A stretch of 64,000 nt of DNA from Druceiella hillmani (GCA_039881145.1 JAYKKI010000004.1:49771001-49835000), one strand, 5' to 3'. Numbered from the stretch's first letter, positions 11,761-23,701 are shown. Program-made: numbers and translations. Notes: generated from the letters alone by a model not told the origin.

Positions 11761-14121
11761 CAATCAAGTGTGTTGACTACTGTTGAAACAATATTAATCA
11801 CTTAGTATTGTCTTTCGTCTGTAGTGAATGATGAGTACAAAAGTAACGCTTATTCACGATAATGGATAAATAAAATATTGTATACTTATAAAAATAGATG
11901 AAGGCGATAAAATATTAAAGTAAATGTTATAAAGCTTATGATTGTATATAATGAATAAAGGCGAAAATGGATGAAAGTAACTCACATAATGGTTCTTTTA
12001 TTGGGAATATCTTCAAAACTATAGGATAAATATAATGTTTTGTCATCACTATTAATATATACGTATGAGAGTTCCGAGAAGGAAATCTGTTGTCTTACGA
12101 TATGTAATTGTTGTACTTACAACATGTATACGTCTTAGACATTAATATGTTTATTGTTAAAATGGGAAACCATATATATCGCTCAATAACAAAATTCACT
12201 TATTGTTACTAGAACGAATTATTATAAAAAACACAATTTAAAACGTGTTAAATAATGGCATCACTGCTGATCGTAAACGCAAGCAAATTATTGCGCAATA
12301 GCAATAACTAATCAACCTAGTAAGTTAAAATGTAACAATACAAAATAAAACATCTCATAGGCACGCAATGTGATAGGGTAACTCCTTGAGGAATGTGAGA
12401 GATAGTTAGAAACGAGTTATGAAAAAAATGGACGGGATGGCAACATTTATGAAAACAACATATTTTTTAGACGAACGCATGTCGCAAGGGCACTTCGCAC
12501 ACTTGGATCTAGTAAATTCCGTTATTTAAATACACAAATGTTGAATGATAATCAAAGACAAGGAAAGTTTTTTAATATTGTCTTTATGTTGCTTTTATGC
12601 TACATTACATCAAATTTTACAATCTGAATCGATGAAGTTTTCGTAATGTTGACAGTTTTTAGACCTATCAGTGCATAACTAAATATTAAGACGAGAAAAT
12701 TAACAGTTAGAGAAAATTAACGTTAAATAGCTTCAGTAAAGAATGGAAGCATATAACGTATTTTAAAGAGGAAACCTTTGATGTATTTAGTTTGGTATAA
12801 ATTGAGGCTTCTGACTTCACTGACTTTGGTATCAAACTGAGCTGTTTATATATAAAGTACACATAATGCCAATTATGAAGTATTTTTGTATATATTTGGA
12901 TAGAACACTCTAATTCTTGTTGGATTAAATTCACGAGTGGATAGTCGGAAACGAAGACATGAATAGATATCAGCACATTTAACATTTAGATTCTAGATAG
13001 AGGTTTCTCATAAAGTGTTTGTTTTGGCACCACCATGGCCAGTGGTTAATAGAATTCATAAAGTTTAATAAAGTAGTTGACTACTTTTATATTTGCTATT
13101 TCGCATTAGATTTCACGAGAGGTCAATTAAGAATCATTATTAAAAAAAATTGATTAAAGAATAAGCTACTTACGAGCTACTAAATTTAATGAATAGAGTG
13201 GATATATGTCCTTGTGTCATTCGTTCTCGTAGGATACAAAGAGCGTTTTTAAAAACACATTATAATTTAATATTGGTTTCCGTGCCTAAAAGTTAAGTTT
13301 AAACCTTTGTAATTCGGTCAATTTTTAAGATTTGTCAAAAATATTTCACTTCTGCCAGCTTGTAATTTGAAATCATGGTTTATGAAATACTGTTATATTT
13401 TCGCCTTTTCTCCCGGGGAAAGTTCTTTTTATTCTGCCATTACGCAGCATACAGTTAAATACTATAGCTATTTTTAAAATAATATTTCAGGTAATTTGAA
13501 ATACAGTTTATTGCGAGTTATGCCAAGCTTTTTTTTATTTCAAGATAAAAACATGATACTGTAAATCTTTAATATAAACTTAAATAAACTTATTATATAA
13601 CTATATTTTTGTAACTGATTACTTCATTTAAAATTAAGATATTAGTGAGGACCATTACTAAGTAGGAAATATAGAAATATATTTATTACTTAGTCATATA
13701 GAGTAAAACTTAATAAATCGAATATTTTGTATGTGTAATTAGTTTGACAATTATCTAACATAATATTTTAATTATTCAATGACACAAATATTGTATAAAG
13801 ACATTTTTAGGATTGCTGTATTTCGTTTAATTCTTGCTCAAATGACTGATTAAAACTAATATTATCATGCAGGAAGCTTTGTTTGTTTTTTTATTATTTA
13901 TAATCTTGTAAACGTATTATGCGATTTAAATGAAGCATTCAGGTCATATTAGGTATATTTCCCGAAAACCTGATTTGTGTATCCCTGTTTTGTTTGTCCA
14001 GCGTAGCATGGATTGACAGTTAAATTACAATGAACCTTCATATCAAATGAATGTTGTACCTTATCTATAAAATGATAGGAAAGTATAAATTTTACATGTC
14101 GCTTTTACTACATTATATCTA
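11761..14121. other. no gene seen
   Basis: AT-rich DNA without tandem repeats or coding similarity that I could support. A 92-codon open frame at 12707-12985 (-) resembles nothing known. Confidence 0.5.
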
Positions 14122-14815
14122 GTTCTTCTTCACCGTGACGCTCTTGACAGATAGGTCGTGGTCTGTCAGGGGCTGATGTGACCTGTCTCACGATGTTTCA
14201 CCTCTATCTCTAAGTACCGTCAGTCTGATGCATTCGTGCAAAGAGTCATCTACAGCATATTTAATCTAGCCAACTCAACGTATAGGTATCCATCCCCGCG
14301 GTCTGATCCTCTCTACTTCATCTTGCACGACAAGGCGATCTATGGAGCTTTTGTTTCGCCTGGAGACATGGCCAAATAATTTGGGTATCCGAGATTATAC
14401 TAACACTGACACTGCTTGATGACAAGTTCTTGGAGTATGGAGACAGTTCGGAATTCAATCCACCGCTGTTCTCCATTCCTAGTAGTCTTCTCCACTATTA
14501 CATCTCCAGGGTCTCTATTTTCTTCTTCTTGAAGCATCCACATAACTGAAGCACACAAAATTATGGTGAAGATAAGAACTTAAATAAAACGGATCTTGGA
14601 TGTTTTCTACATCTTTTTGCTTTAACTTGTCCATTATAGTTCTAGTTATCGTCATACGCCGTCTCACTTCATCTACATAATCGCGCGAGTTCTATATTAA
14701 ATCTCCTAGATATACGCCTTTTGTGTTTTATTGCGATTAAGGCTTAATCCGAACTTAAGGTTCACATGCTTGATTTTGAGAATTAATTCCTCCTTATGAC
14801 GAGAATTAGTCATAA
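14122..14815 (-). pseudogene. decayed non-LTR retrotransposon, RT palm/thumb to C-terminus
   Basis: Read from high to low coordinates, the minus strand shows 'VNLKFGLSLNRNKTQ' (about 14770), the 'GLKLN..KTK' segment after the RT active site. Then come 'YVDEVRRRMTITRTIMDKLK' (about 14620-14680) and, after frame changes, 'LFGHVSRRNKSSIDRLVVQ' (about 14325-14380). The end is 'RPRGW' plus 'ADDSLHECIRL'-like residues and a 'gaagaagaac' tail at 14122-14133. The order matches the C-terminal third of insect endonuclease/reverse-transcriptase ORFs. The 'SIDRLVVQ..RPRG' lineage differs from the fragment at 1.3 kb, so at least two lineages are present. Multiple stops and frameshifts make it inactive. 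No flanking duplication was found. Confidence 0.8.
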
Positions 14816-15783
14816 AATATATGCGTAGCGCAAGTTTGTTATCCGGTCCAGTCTTCCAATACGTATTAATTTAGTATTTCTCGTACTGATATGATGATCA
14901 TTTTTTTCTTGGAAGAGTAACCTATTTTTTTCACTATCATGTCTATGTCTCATAATTATGAATTAGGAAGGATATTTTTTATACATTTCTTTGATCGATA
15001 TTAAAAAAAATATTCAATTTTGATAACGATTCAATTATTAACAGGAAATAATTACTTTTTAATCTTAGGACAAAATTACTTATTAAATCAGCTGCGTTTT
15101 TGGCTGTAGAATTAAATGGTTACTTATGTATATAAGATAATTAAATATTTGTCCGATTTGACAAATTATAACGATTCATATAACGTATAAAATTGTAAAG
15201 AGACCCATTTGATAATGCGAATGTCCCATTGAAATGTAAATATCTTAATAATATATTAATAATCTTCTTAAATAGAAGTAGAAGGATGACGATAGTTCCA
15301 ATTATACTTAGGTATTTGTTTTTTCATTTAAGTTTAAATGTTAAATATTTAACATTATATAGTATTTCTATTGCTTTTTTTTAAATATTGATATTAATTT
15401 TCATTATTGTTCTCTTATACCGACGTATGGTATGGTTGGTCTAGGAGCTAAATTCGATTTGCTTCTAACTTTTCGTGGTCAATTGGCGAATATAACGAAA
15501 TAGTTATAATTCAGAAGGCTTGGATTTGTGTTACGTAATAATAGTGACTTCCGAATGTTTCCTCAATTAACATATTACATATGCATTTAGTGGGAAACAA
15601 GTTCTACAATTTGGAGAACATATGAATCTAAACAAGTATTAGAGGCGTGCTAGACAAGACTGCGAATATTTTCCCTTTTGCTTTGAGCTCGCTGTCGTTA
15701 TTTTAGTAACAGGAAAATAAATTACGTCAGCCAGATGAACGTTATGAGATACACAATTTATAGTAATAGTATTCGTGACAGTA
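14816..15783. other. no gene seen
   Basis: AT-rich sequence with no supported feature. Confidence 0.5.
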
Positions 15784-16370
15784 TCAACATTGTTTTCCTT
15801 CACTATTTGTCGAGTCAAGGGAATATTTTTTGAGACTGATCAACAGCGTGAATGGAGTCACATTTTCAACGTCAGAAATCGAAAGAGTATTATTTTTTGT
15901 TTGATTAGCATCTCTGAATAATGCATAAAATGTTTTCAAAATTATTTCTAAAGTTGTCAGGATTAATTGGGAAAATGTTTTCAAAATTATTTCTAAAGTT
16001 GTCAGGATTAATTGGGTAAATGTTTTTAAAATTATTTCTAAAGTTGTCAGGATTAATTGGGAAAATCCCAACTGCTCTAAATCCTTCGAAACTTTTGCTA
16101 TTTTGTTGAATGTATTGGTAAAGACAATCAAACAGACAACACTTTTTGCAACCTCGCATTGAGTGACTTTTTTGTCTGGGTTATTAATCATATACAGCTC
16201 ACATTCACGATATACAATCCTGAACTTCGTGAACAATGGTGAACCTGACTTTAATGAAAGGAAGAATGTCAGATCGAGCGGTATTTTGTGAAATCGATGA
16301 GATGGCAAAGAAACAACATGTAGGTTGTTTTCTCGATAATGTAGTTCTCGTGGTTATGCAACACTATTAA
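15784..16370 (-). pseudogene. pogo/Tigger-like (DDE) transposase, C-terminal relic
   Basis: On the minus strand the frame starting near 16370 reads 'YRENNLHVVSLPSHRFHK' and 'IPLDLTFFLSLKSG'. This is the segment 'ARENNL.VV.LPPH..HKLQPLD..FF.PLK' that surrounds the end of the DDE_1 catalytic core in pogo/Tigger transposases. It continues with 'YRECELYMINNPDKKVTQCE' and, one frame over, 'EGFRAVGIFPINPDNF', the family's 'GFR.TGI.PFNP' hallmark. After this a 15-residue unit is triplicated, and the frame continues to 'SISDVENVTPFT'. A premature stop near 16345, two frame changes and the missing N-terminus (HTH domains and first catalytic residues) show it is a relic. The ATG-started 174-codon frame at 15784-16308 is a mixture of right and wrong frames. 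Confidence 0.8.
15931..16065. repeat. 45-bp unit triplicated inside the transposase relic
   Basis: Three near-identical 45-bp units start at 15931, 15976 and 16021 ('tgttttcaaaattatttcta' at the start of each; the third has a t for c). Each encodes 15 residues, 'FPINPDNFRNNFENI', on the minus strand, so the duplication preserved the reading frame. Confidence 0.95.
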
Positions 16371-16559
16371 TATAGGTTTTTGTTTTCACGTATTCAACGA
16401 TTGCTTAATTGCCATTTAGACAGTAAAAATTTGATTTTTTTTATGAATAACTGCAACAACAGATATAAAATATTTATATTTCAGTTAGGTAAATGTAACA
16501 ATTCTTGATATAACACTTGAATAATAAATAATACTCGTTTCATTTCTGAAGATCTATCT

Positions 16560-17500
16560 TTATATTTGTTACTTTTATAAGATATCTTCTTTACGGGTAT
16601 TTTGTTAAATTACAAAGTGACTATTTTAAAATGATATTTCATCAAGTATAATTAATTTTTTGATTCAACAATGTATTACAAATAAGGTATGTAAGTAATT
16701 TATGGAAGGCTATCCTTTTAAATACAGTTGAAGCATAAAAATGTCATATGCATTAAATGTTATCGTCCAAAATTTTGGAGAAAGATTTATCGATATTGTC
16801 AATCATGATCAGTGATTGGCGATTAGGTTCATCAATTACATTTCATTTTAAATTATACGTATTATCAAAGGGAGTTGACCATAAACGCATACATTTCCCC
16901 CTTACCGTAACAATTTTGGCCCATTGCATTAGTTTCATAGTGCATTTGCTTTATTACGTGTCGAAAATTTATTAGGTCTATGACCTACAGCGAGTCGTTT
17001 TTACAAGTTATCCTCTGTACGGGTATTTAATCAAGTTACAAAGTTTTCATTTTAAAATAATCGTTACCAAAGTACGTTATTATATATAGCAGGCTAGATT
17101 TTTTCTATATCGAAGAGACTATATTTAATAACGCTGTTTCAATTAAAAATATATGTATTGAAAACTTTTTCTTTCTGTGATCGGTTGAAATTGCAGTAAT
17201 AGTTCTCTTGTTTCATAAATTATCTACATCGTGCTGCAAAAAAAAGGTAAAAAGTATTAACAAAGTATTAAAAAAGTATTAACTTTCTGTGATCGGTTGA
17301 AATTGCAGTAATAGTTCTCTTGTTTCATAAATTATCTAAATCGTGCTGGAAAAAAAAAGGTAAAAAGTATTAACAAAGTATTAAAAAAGTATTAACTACA
17401 TCGTGCAAGATTTATTGAAAACTTTTTATGTATTGAAAACTTTTTCTTTCTTGTGATCGGTTGAAATTGCAGTAATAGTTCTCTTGTTTCATAAATTATT
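16560..17500. repeat. local duplications, including a roughly 112-bp tandem triplication
   Basis: 'ctttctgtgatcggttgaaa' begins at 17171 and 17283, and a variant ('ctttcttgtgatcgg') begins near 17446. Each is followed by 'ttgcagtaatagttctcttg'. The first two also share the A-rich 'ggtaaaaagtattaacaaag' tail, so the period is 112 bp. Upstream, 'ttacgggtattttgttaaattacaaagt' near 16593 recurs in diverged form near 17017. The array looks recent in its core and older at the edges. An unrecognised 72-codon frame at 16757-16975 (+) lies between. Confidence 0.8.
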
Positions 17501-18440
17501 AGCAACATCGTTCATCACAATAATTTAGGCGCTTCCAGGGCGTACAATTCATCGACTGATTTGAAAATAATTTTAAAAAATGTTACGTTACTGAATAATG
17601 ATCGAATGGCTCAATCGAGATTCAATTAAATAATTTTCATACTGAACCGATCTCATAGCACTTTCGGCGCCATTCCAAATCCATCTAATTCAATAAGGCA
17701 TCTATTAAAAAGCTATTAAATTAGGTTCTAATAAAATTTAATGGCGGTATCGTTTAGTGTTGGCAGAGTAAAAATTTGCTTTCGAGTGACTATGGTGAAA
17801 TTAAAAGGAAGGTAACGTCTTTAACCGTGTATAGGTGTTACGTTATAGACCTTAAAAGCTGGCTACATTTTAATAAATTGTTTGAAATATACTTATAGCA
17901 TAGTAATAAAAGTTTGAGGTTTAAACTTTTGACTGCACATGTGACAAATATTTTTTGGACTCGCACAGTTGATGTTCATCGAAAGATCGTAATATCTTTT
18001 GGCAAAACATAAAAATATCAATTGTTCTTAAATTCGGTCCATTAATTTTCGCGAATTTTCGTGGGTATGGGCGCAAATAAATGTAAAATTTGTTATAATT
18101 ATGTAATGTCACCGGCACCTGTCAATGTCTTTCACGTGATTTGATGTCGCCGGTATTTATTCAATTGATTTCACATGACAACAATGTGGTGTCACCAGAT
18201 AACATTATGTTAGCAAGCAATAATTTAATTAAACGCAATTTCTAATCGACTTCACATATAAAGAGAAGTTTATTTACCCATAAGTTTAGTGTATATTTTT
18301 CACGATATATTCTCAAGAATACGCTACGAATTATGATGAACTTTATTTCATTTTGCTAGTAGAGGCCTAGTAGAGTTCTCAGTATTTGAACCTTTCCACA
18401 AGATATAGCCGTTCACGCAAGCAATATGTAGAATACCAGC
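17501..18440. other. no gene seen
   Basis: Moderately AT-rich. Short G+C patches (near 17650 and 18110-18190) hold repeated 'atgtcaccgg'/'gatgtcgccgg'/'ggtgtcaccag' motifs but no coding similarity that I could support. Confidence 0.45.
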
Positions 18441-18445
18441 AAATA

Positions 18446-19010
18446 CTAGACTCGGCCAACTCCACCTTTTGTGGAGTTGTAAAACTCAATAATCTCCGGT
18501 TTCTTTGTACGTTCAATAACACTGTTGTCATGATGCATTGAAGAAATCATTACAACGCTTTTATTTTTTTTTGGCACAAAAGAAGATAGTGTTATTTTAG
18601 CTGTAAATCCAATAACACAAGATCCTGGTTCTCTATGCTTATGCGGTTTGAATGCAGTGGGGATTTCACGTTTGTTTTTTTCGTAAAGTCCCAACGTACG
18701 TCAAATTTTTTTCGAGTAATGCATCAAACAACTCCACTGAAGAAAACCAGTTATCTGCTGTTATGTTCCTCTTTGATCCAAAAATCGAGGAAACCAACTG
18801 TAGTACGGATTGTGTGGGAATAGATGGTTGCCCTCTTATACGTTCCTGCTGTTTACCTGTATATATAAAAGCGTTATATAAATAGTGAGTCTTAGCATCA
18901 CACATACATAATATTTTGATGCCGTATTTAGCAGGCTTTCATTTCATGTACACTCTGAAAAGGCGTTGGCCTCTAGTATTTATAATAGTTTCCTCGTAGT
19001 ACTTTTAAGA
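18446..19010 (-). pseudogene. piggyBac-family transposase fragment, frameshifted
   Basis: From about 19010 downward the minus strand reads 'YEETIINTRGQRLFRVYMK', a stop, then 'KPAKYGIKILCMCDAKTHYL' and 'YNAFIYTGKQQ'. It continues to 'ITADNWFSSVELFDALLEKN' and 'TYVGTLRK'. A one-base change in an A7 run near 18680 shifts the frame, and the protein continues as 'NKREIPTAFKPHKHREPGSC' and 'SVVMISSMHHDN', ending at 'FYNSTKGGV' near 18450. The order and spacing match piggyBac transposases: the 'RG.CPFR.Y.P.KPAKYGIK' block, the catalytic-Asp 'DNWF' block and 'KGGVD..D'. The similarity stops right after KGGV, so the downstream Asp residues and the Cys-rich C-terminus are lost. The catalytic first Asp region upstream of 19010 is also missing. 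This is a dead internal fragment with unusually good residue conservation. Confidence 0.9.
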
Positions 19011-19640
19011 CGTATATAATAGAAGGCATAGAAAATCAATTCCAATTTTGCATTTGGAAAACTAAAAATTATTTTCATTAAGTTTGTATGTATATATTTT
19101 TCCATATTTATTTATTTAAAATAAAAAAGTTTTCATAAAATGGTTCTTTTCGTTTCTCTTTGTGTAGACTTAAAAAACAAATAAAGTTATCGAATCTACT
19201 TATATGCTGGAAGCTAGTACTAGATTAATTCAACTCTCGGCGCAAACTTCAAAATCATATGTTTATTCTATTTTTGGCCTATTGTAGGAAAATAGAAAAT
19301 AACATAAGTGTTGCAATCTGTTGCCTGTAAGTCCACTGTCGGTCTGTCGTAGACTCCTTAAAAATAGTTTGTTGTAGTATGCTAATTTTTAGTACATATA
19401 TTTTAGTAACAAAACAGGGTGCAAAAAGGTACAAACAAATCCTCGATATTTTAAGGGACTCGACTTATACTATGTAAGTATTTATTTCGTGCGCCGCAGA
19501 AACGTATTAATTTAGAGTCTCATAAATTATTACAAGGCTTTTGCCTTATGACAGCTTCTTACGACACCTCAATTATAAAAAAAATTAGAAAAAAATAACT
19601 GAAAAGCACGAAATAAAACATACATAGCATGTAAAATTCA
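19011..19640. other. no gene seen
   Basis: AT-rich DNA, no supported feature. Confidence 0.5.
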
Positions 19641-19649
19641 TAACTTTCT

Positions 19650-20330
19650 ATGGATCATAACGAATCTAGGGACACTCATTTGTTGAAATCACTTTAGTAG
19701 TTTAATCTTCGAGAGGGAACAAACTTACTCACATACATACATGCATACATATCAGTGAATTTCATGTAACATTATATACCTTAAGACACTCTTTGAATCA
19801 AAACCAGTCTAAGGACACCTCATTTATTGAAATCGCTTTAGCCGTTTAGTCTGCATATTCACATACATACATGTATACATAGTAGCGAATTTCATATAAC
19901 GTTATACACCATAAGACACTCAATGGTATGAGACGAATTTAATGACACTTTATTTGTTGAAATCACTTTAGTAGTTTTATCTGCAAGAGGGAACAAACTA
20001 ACTCACATACATACATGCATACATATCAGTGAATTTCATGTAACATTATAAATCTTAAGACACTCTTTGGATCAAAACGAATCTAAGGGCACCTCATTTA
20101 TTGAAATCGCTTTAGCCGTTTAGTCTGCATATTCACATACATACATGCATACATAGTAGCGAATTTCATATAACGTTATACACCATAAGACACTCAATGG
20201 TATGAGACGAATTTAATGACACTTTGTTTGTTGAAATCACTTTAATAGTTTAGTCTGTACGAGGGAACAAACTAACTCACATACGTGCATACATGCATAG
20301 CCTGTGCAATTAATAACCCTTTTTCTGTCG
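19650..20330. repeat. dimeric tandem array, about 275 bp per dimer
   Basis: The segment 'aatctaagg.caccTcatt' plus 'tgaaatcgctttag' occurs at about 19658, 19802, 19932, 20076 and 20207, with spacings alternating near 144 and 131 bp. Alternating monomers end in 'tagccgtttagtctgcatattc' or 'tagtagttt..ctgcaagaggga', each followed by 'cacatacatacatgcatacat'. Two complete dimers and a half are present. The 'gaaatcgctttagccgtttag' plus ACATACATACA pattern resembles the internal part of dispersed insect repeats. Confidence 0.85.
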
Positions 20331-20390
20331 TAATCGGGTAAAAATGATAAAGTTATTTGCGTCAAAATTATCTTCGTATCGCTAAGTTTG

Positions 20391-20428
20391 AAGTTTTTAT
20401 GGAGTCATAATAGACTCCATAAAAACTT
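20391..20428. repeat. perfect hairpin, 16-bp arms
   Basis: 'aagtttttatggagtc' (20391-20406), loop 'ataata', then the exact reverse complement (20413-20428). Confidence 0.9.
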
Positions 20429-20611
20429 TGCTTATGCTTAGTTGCCATTTGCGTAATGCTTAGTTACCATATCTCTATAATTATAATTAATCTTCAATTA
20501 ATTTATTAAAGCCATTATCATGACATATGTGGTCAAAAAGTAAAGGCGGGTAGACATTGTGAAACACTTTGGAGGGGAAGCTGTATAAAAATATTTACTA
20601 GATATTTACGA

Positions 20612-20914
20612 ATGAATTTTAAAAAATCTTTTAAATGGTACCTTTTACCCATGAGAAAAAAAATTCATCCTTTTAAAAAAATCGATATAAGTGGAGGCAC
20701 TTCAACTAAAATTGATAAATATAGGTATTCACGTAAACCAACGAACGACATCGTCGACGAGCCAAATTTTATTGCAATAGGTTTTAGACTGAAATATATA
20801 ATGGAACTATCGAATTCGCTGAAAATGGGGAATCAAAAAGAAATACCATTTTATAAGAAAAACTTGGTTGAATATAATTTTACAAAAAATTATTTTATTT
20901 CTGTCGGTGATTAA
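20612..20914 (+). CDS. unrecognised 100-codon ATG-initiated open frame, probably not a gene
   Basis: This is one of the longer ATG frames outside repeats. The predicted peptide is basic at the start ('MNFKKSFKWYLLPMRKKIHP') and polar throughout. It has no signal peptide or membrane span, and no family motif that I can identify. Flanks are AT-rich, and no splice-site or promoter arrangement is evident. An A/T-biased frame of this length can occur by chance in such DNA. It is listed only because nothing else explains it. Confidence 0.12.
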   Translation: MNFKKSFKWYLLPMRKKIHPFKKIDISGGTSTKIDKYRYSRKPTNDIVDEPNFIAIGFRLKYIMELSNSLKMGNQKEIPFYKKNLVEYNFTKNYFISVGD

Positions 20915-21259
20915 ATAAATATGAGTAAAAAAATTTGTTAGGAAAATATATCCTTTTTAATCTTTTATTCTGTAGCATTTTAGATATACTTAAAAACTTG
21001 TGCTGAAATTGACGAATTAATTTGGAAATTAAAATTATATATTAAAACGCATGGATCGAATGGAAAATCTATTTCTTATTTCACGTAGGTAATAACAAAC
21101 TAATAATAAAACTTCAAAAAATCAGAGCTCGGCTAGGTAACAGTCGCATAAATAATTTGATTTGAACAAACATGGCAGCATTTTAGAATTCTGTAGTCAA
21201 ACAAGGAATCTTCAGATAATTTTGTAATATTCAACTGTCCGTCCATCCATTTGTCACGT

Positions 21260-21305
21260 ATGTTTAGTATTTCTTCAATTATAAATTCGAAGAAATACTA
21301 AACAT
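21260..21305. repeat. perfect hairpin, 17-bp arms, 12-nt loop
   Basis: 'atgtttagtatttcttc' (21260-21276) pairs exactly with 'gaagaaatactaaacat' (21289-21305). Confidence 0.9.
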
Positions 21306-21779
21306 ATATAAATCGAAGAAAAATTTGATAAAGATTATCTTTAGTTGATCAAGACAGTGGTCGTCAATAATTTTTGTCGACCGGATAATCGCAAATATAT
21401 TTCGCACATATAAGTACAAATATAATTTTCTTATAATTTTGGTGATTCTCAAATTTTATTTTATTAAGAAATTTGTTTCTATACGGTGATTACCTCTTAA
21501 TTGTTGTCATTCTTAAATCCGAATGTTACAATTTTTCACTTATTTTGATTTTGAAAGAAGGAAATAAAAATTGTTTGATTAAAATAGATGTGTTTTCAAT
21601 TAAAATAGAAATGTTTTCAATTAAAATTATACCTTAATAAGGTATGTATTTATATACGCTACTAGAGACAATTATAAATAAATATCAGTATGAAAAGTAC
21701 GTTACACTGAATATATACATATATCGATTAAACCATACGTATTCACCAATTATTAATTAACTTTCAGAAAGATAAAACT

Positions 21780-22130
21780 CAGCCAAACCGGCAGTTTACA
21801 CCTCGTTAAATGTCGTTCAGGAAAAACTAACACAATCTTAATTGCCTTGTGACAGCAGTTTAACTTCGCATCGTTCTTGTGTTAATTAAACTGCAATTAA
21901 ACAACGTCATTACGTAGCTACTACATGAATTACGACTGCAAACGACGCGTTTTATATGGCTGTAACGTCACTTCCTGCTCTTGACGTAATAAATAGAAGG
22001 CAATAATTGGAGAGATACACGTGAGTGGAAAGTGAAGGGATGCCGAGAGAGGCGCTAATACTTGCGTAAAGTAATTGTTTTCTGTTCCGATTATGGAGAT
22101 TGCGGAGAGATTTCGCTTTAAAATATAGCG
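21780..22130. other. mixed-composition patch, candidate conserved non-coding DNA
   Basis: The patch is GC-richer than its surroundings, with homeodomain-type cores in 'gtgttaattaaactgcaattaaac'. There is a pair of 'acgtca' (CRE-like) motifs at 21904 and 21966 ('aacgtcattacg', 'taacgtcacttcc'). No coding similarity in any frame. The right edge runs into a TA/TG microsatellite. Confidence 0.3.
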
Positions 22131-22148
22131 ATCTCCTATATAAATACA

Positions 22149-22156
22149 TATATATA

Positions 22157-22221
<65 letters not shown>
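22149..22221. repeat. compound (TA)n(TG)n microsatellite
   Basis: A TA run switches to a TG run near 22190 and returns to TA. Confidence 0.95.
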
Positions 22222-22222
<1 letters not shown>

Positions 22223-22529
22223 AATACAGTAATGTTTCATCGTTGTAAACTCTGAAGCAAAGAATATCCGTTATGCATCAAAAGGAATCTTGGTGCAAAG
22301 AGGTAAAGAGAAAAGCATTTCCACTTGAAAAGTAGTTAGACTTTGTTCGAACAAGCAGGTAACATGACTATATTTTTAATAGCTATTCTATATAAACCTT
22401 TTTTCATGGTTCATTTATTTATAACGCTATTCGGAACGGTTTTATAATTTATTTGATGCTTAAGTCAAGTAGAGAATTGTACAGTAAAATCTTCATCTAT
22501 TTTATTTATTAATTTATTTCAGACTTTAA

Positions 22530-22531
<2 letters not shown>

Positions 22532-22607
<76 letters not shown>

Positions 22608-22616
22608 ATATATACA
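22532..22616. repeat. (TA)n microsatellite
   Basis: A TA dinucleotide run interrupted once by 'gta' near 22569 and ending in 'tacataatatatac'. Confidence 0.95.
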
Positions 22617-23599
22617 TTTGGCGCATTTATTGCTAGAAGAGCAATCTCTTTCAGTCAATCAAATTGATTAAATTTAAATATTTTGTAATGTGGAAAACTA
22701 TAAAATACACAAACAATAAACAAAACTAATCATGATATTGGCAACAAAAAACAACAGATAAATAAACAAAACCAAACTAAATATAAAACATACTACAATA
22801 AAAGAACAAAAAAATTATTAGTTAGTCTTGTGTAAAATAAAAATATTTATAACAAAACAAGTTATAGTAATTAGTTACATATCTCGGACTTGTTTTTTTA
22901 GATTTTATGGGCATTTTAAATTCTTTTGACGTATCTCTACTTTACTTTTATTTTATTTAACTCAAATCTACTTCTATGGATCAACTTTGTAACAGAAAAC
23001 TAGCCATGACAAATAATTAAAAATATACATCGTTGAGATTTTTACACACTTTCACCTTGTCTGCAATATTTTTATTCATCATTTTAATGTAGTTATAATT
23101 ATTCAAAAGTTTAACTTGAAAACCGGTCAAGTACGAGTAGAAACCTACGATGGTTCCATAGTTCCTAAAAGTGCACTTATAAACATTTAAGGATACTCAG
23201 TATTTATATTAAACTATTGAATATGTTATTAATTTTTCATCACGTAAATATAATGTCTACTTTATCTTTCACAAGCGTAAAAATATGGTGCACATCTAAA
23301 CAATATTATCACCATGTAAATGTATAAATATATTGCCTAGTATATCTTTCACATACATAATAAATATACATTTTAAAATAATTAACTTATATTTCAGACA
23401 TATCGTAAGTTGGTCGCCTATTACTGTAAACTAGTAAACCTTACTTACCTTTTGAATTTTCCTTTTTTTTCATTATGTGTACTGTTACTGCAAATAATTT
23501 TCAGAAAATTAAAAATAGCGGTATAGCTAGTGGAAGGATGGGGACATAAAAAAGCTTATAGAACAAATTAATTACCAACAAATTAATAATTATTATTTA
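22617..23599. other. AT-rich DNA with one dispersed-repeat end
   Basis: At 23118-23172 'aaaccggtcaagtacgagtag' and 'gatggttccata' resemble one end of the dispersed repeat also seen at 34.3, 56.0 and 57.2 kb. The rest has no supported feature. Confidence 0.5.
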
Positions 23600-23627
23600 C
23601 ATATATATATATATATATATATAATTA

Positions 23628-23701
<74 letters not shown>

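Noticed and set aside
18635..18885. Plus-strand frames of 62 and 77 codons
   Set aside because: Antisense of the piggyBac transposase fragment.
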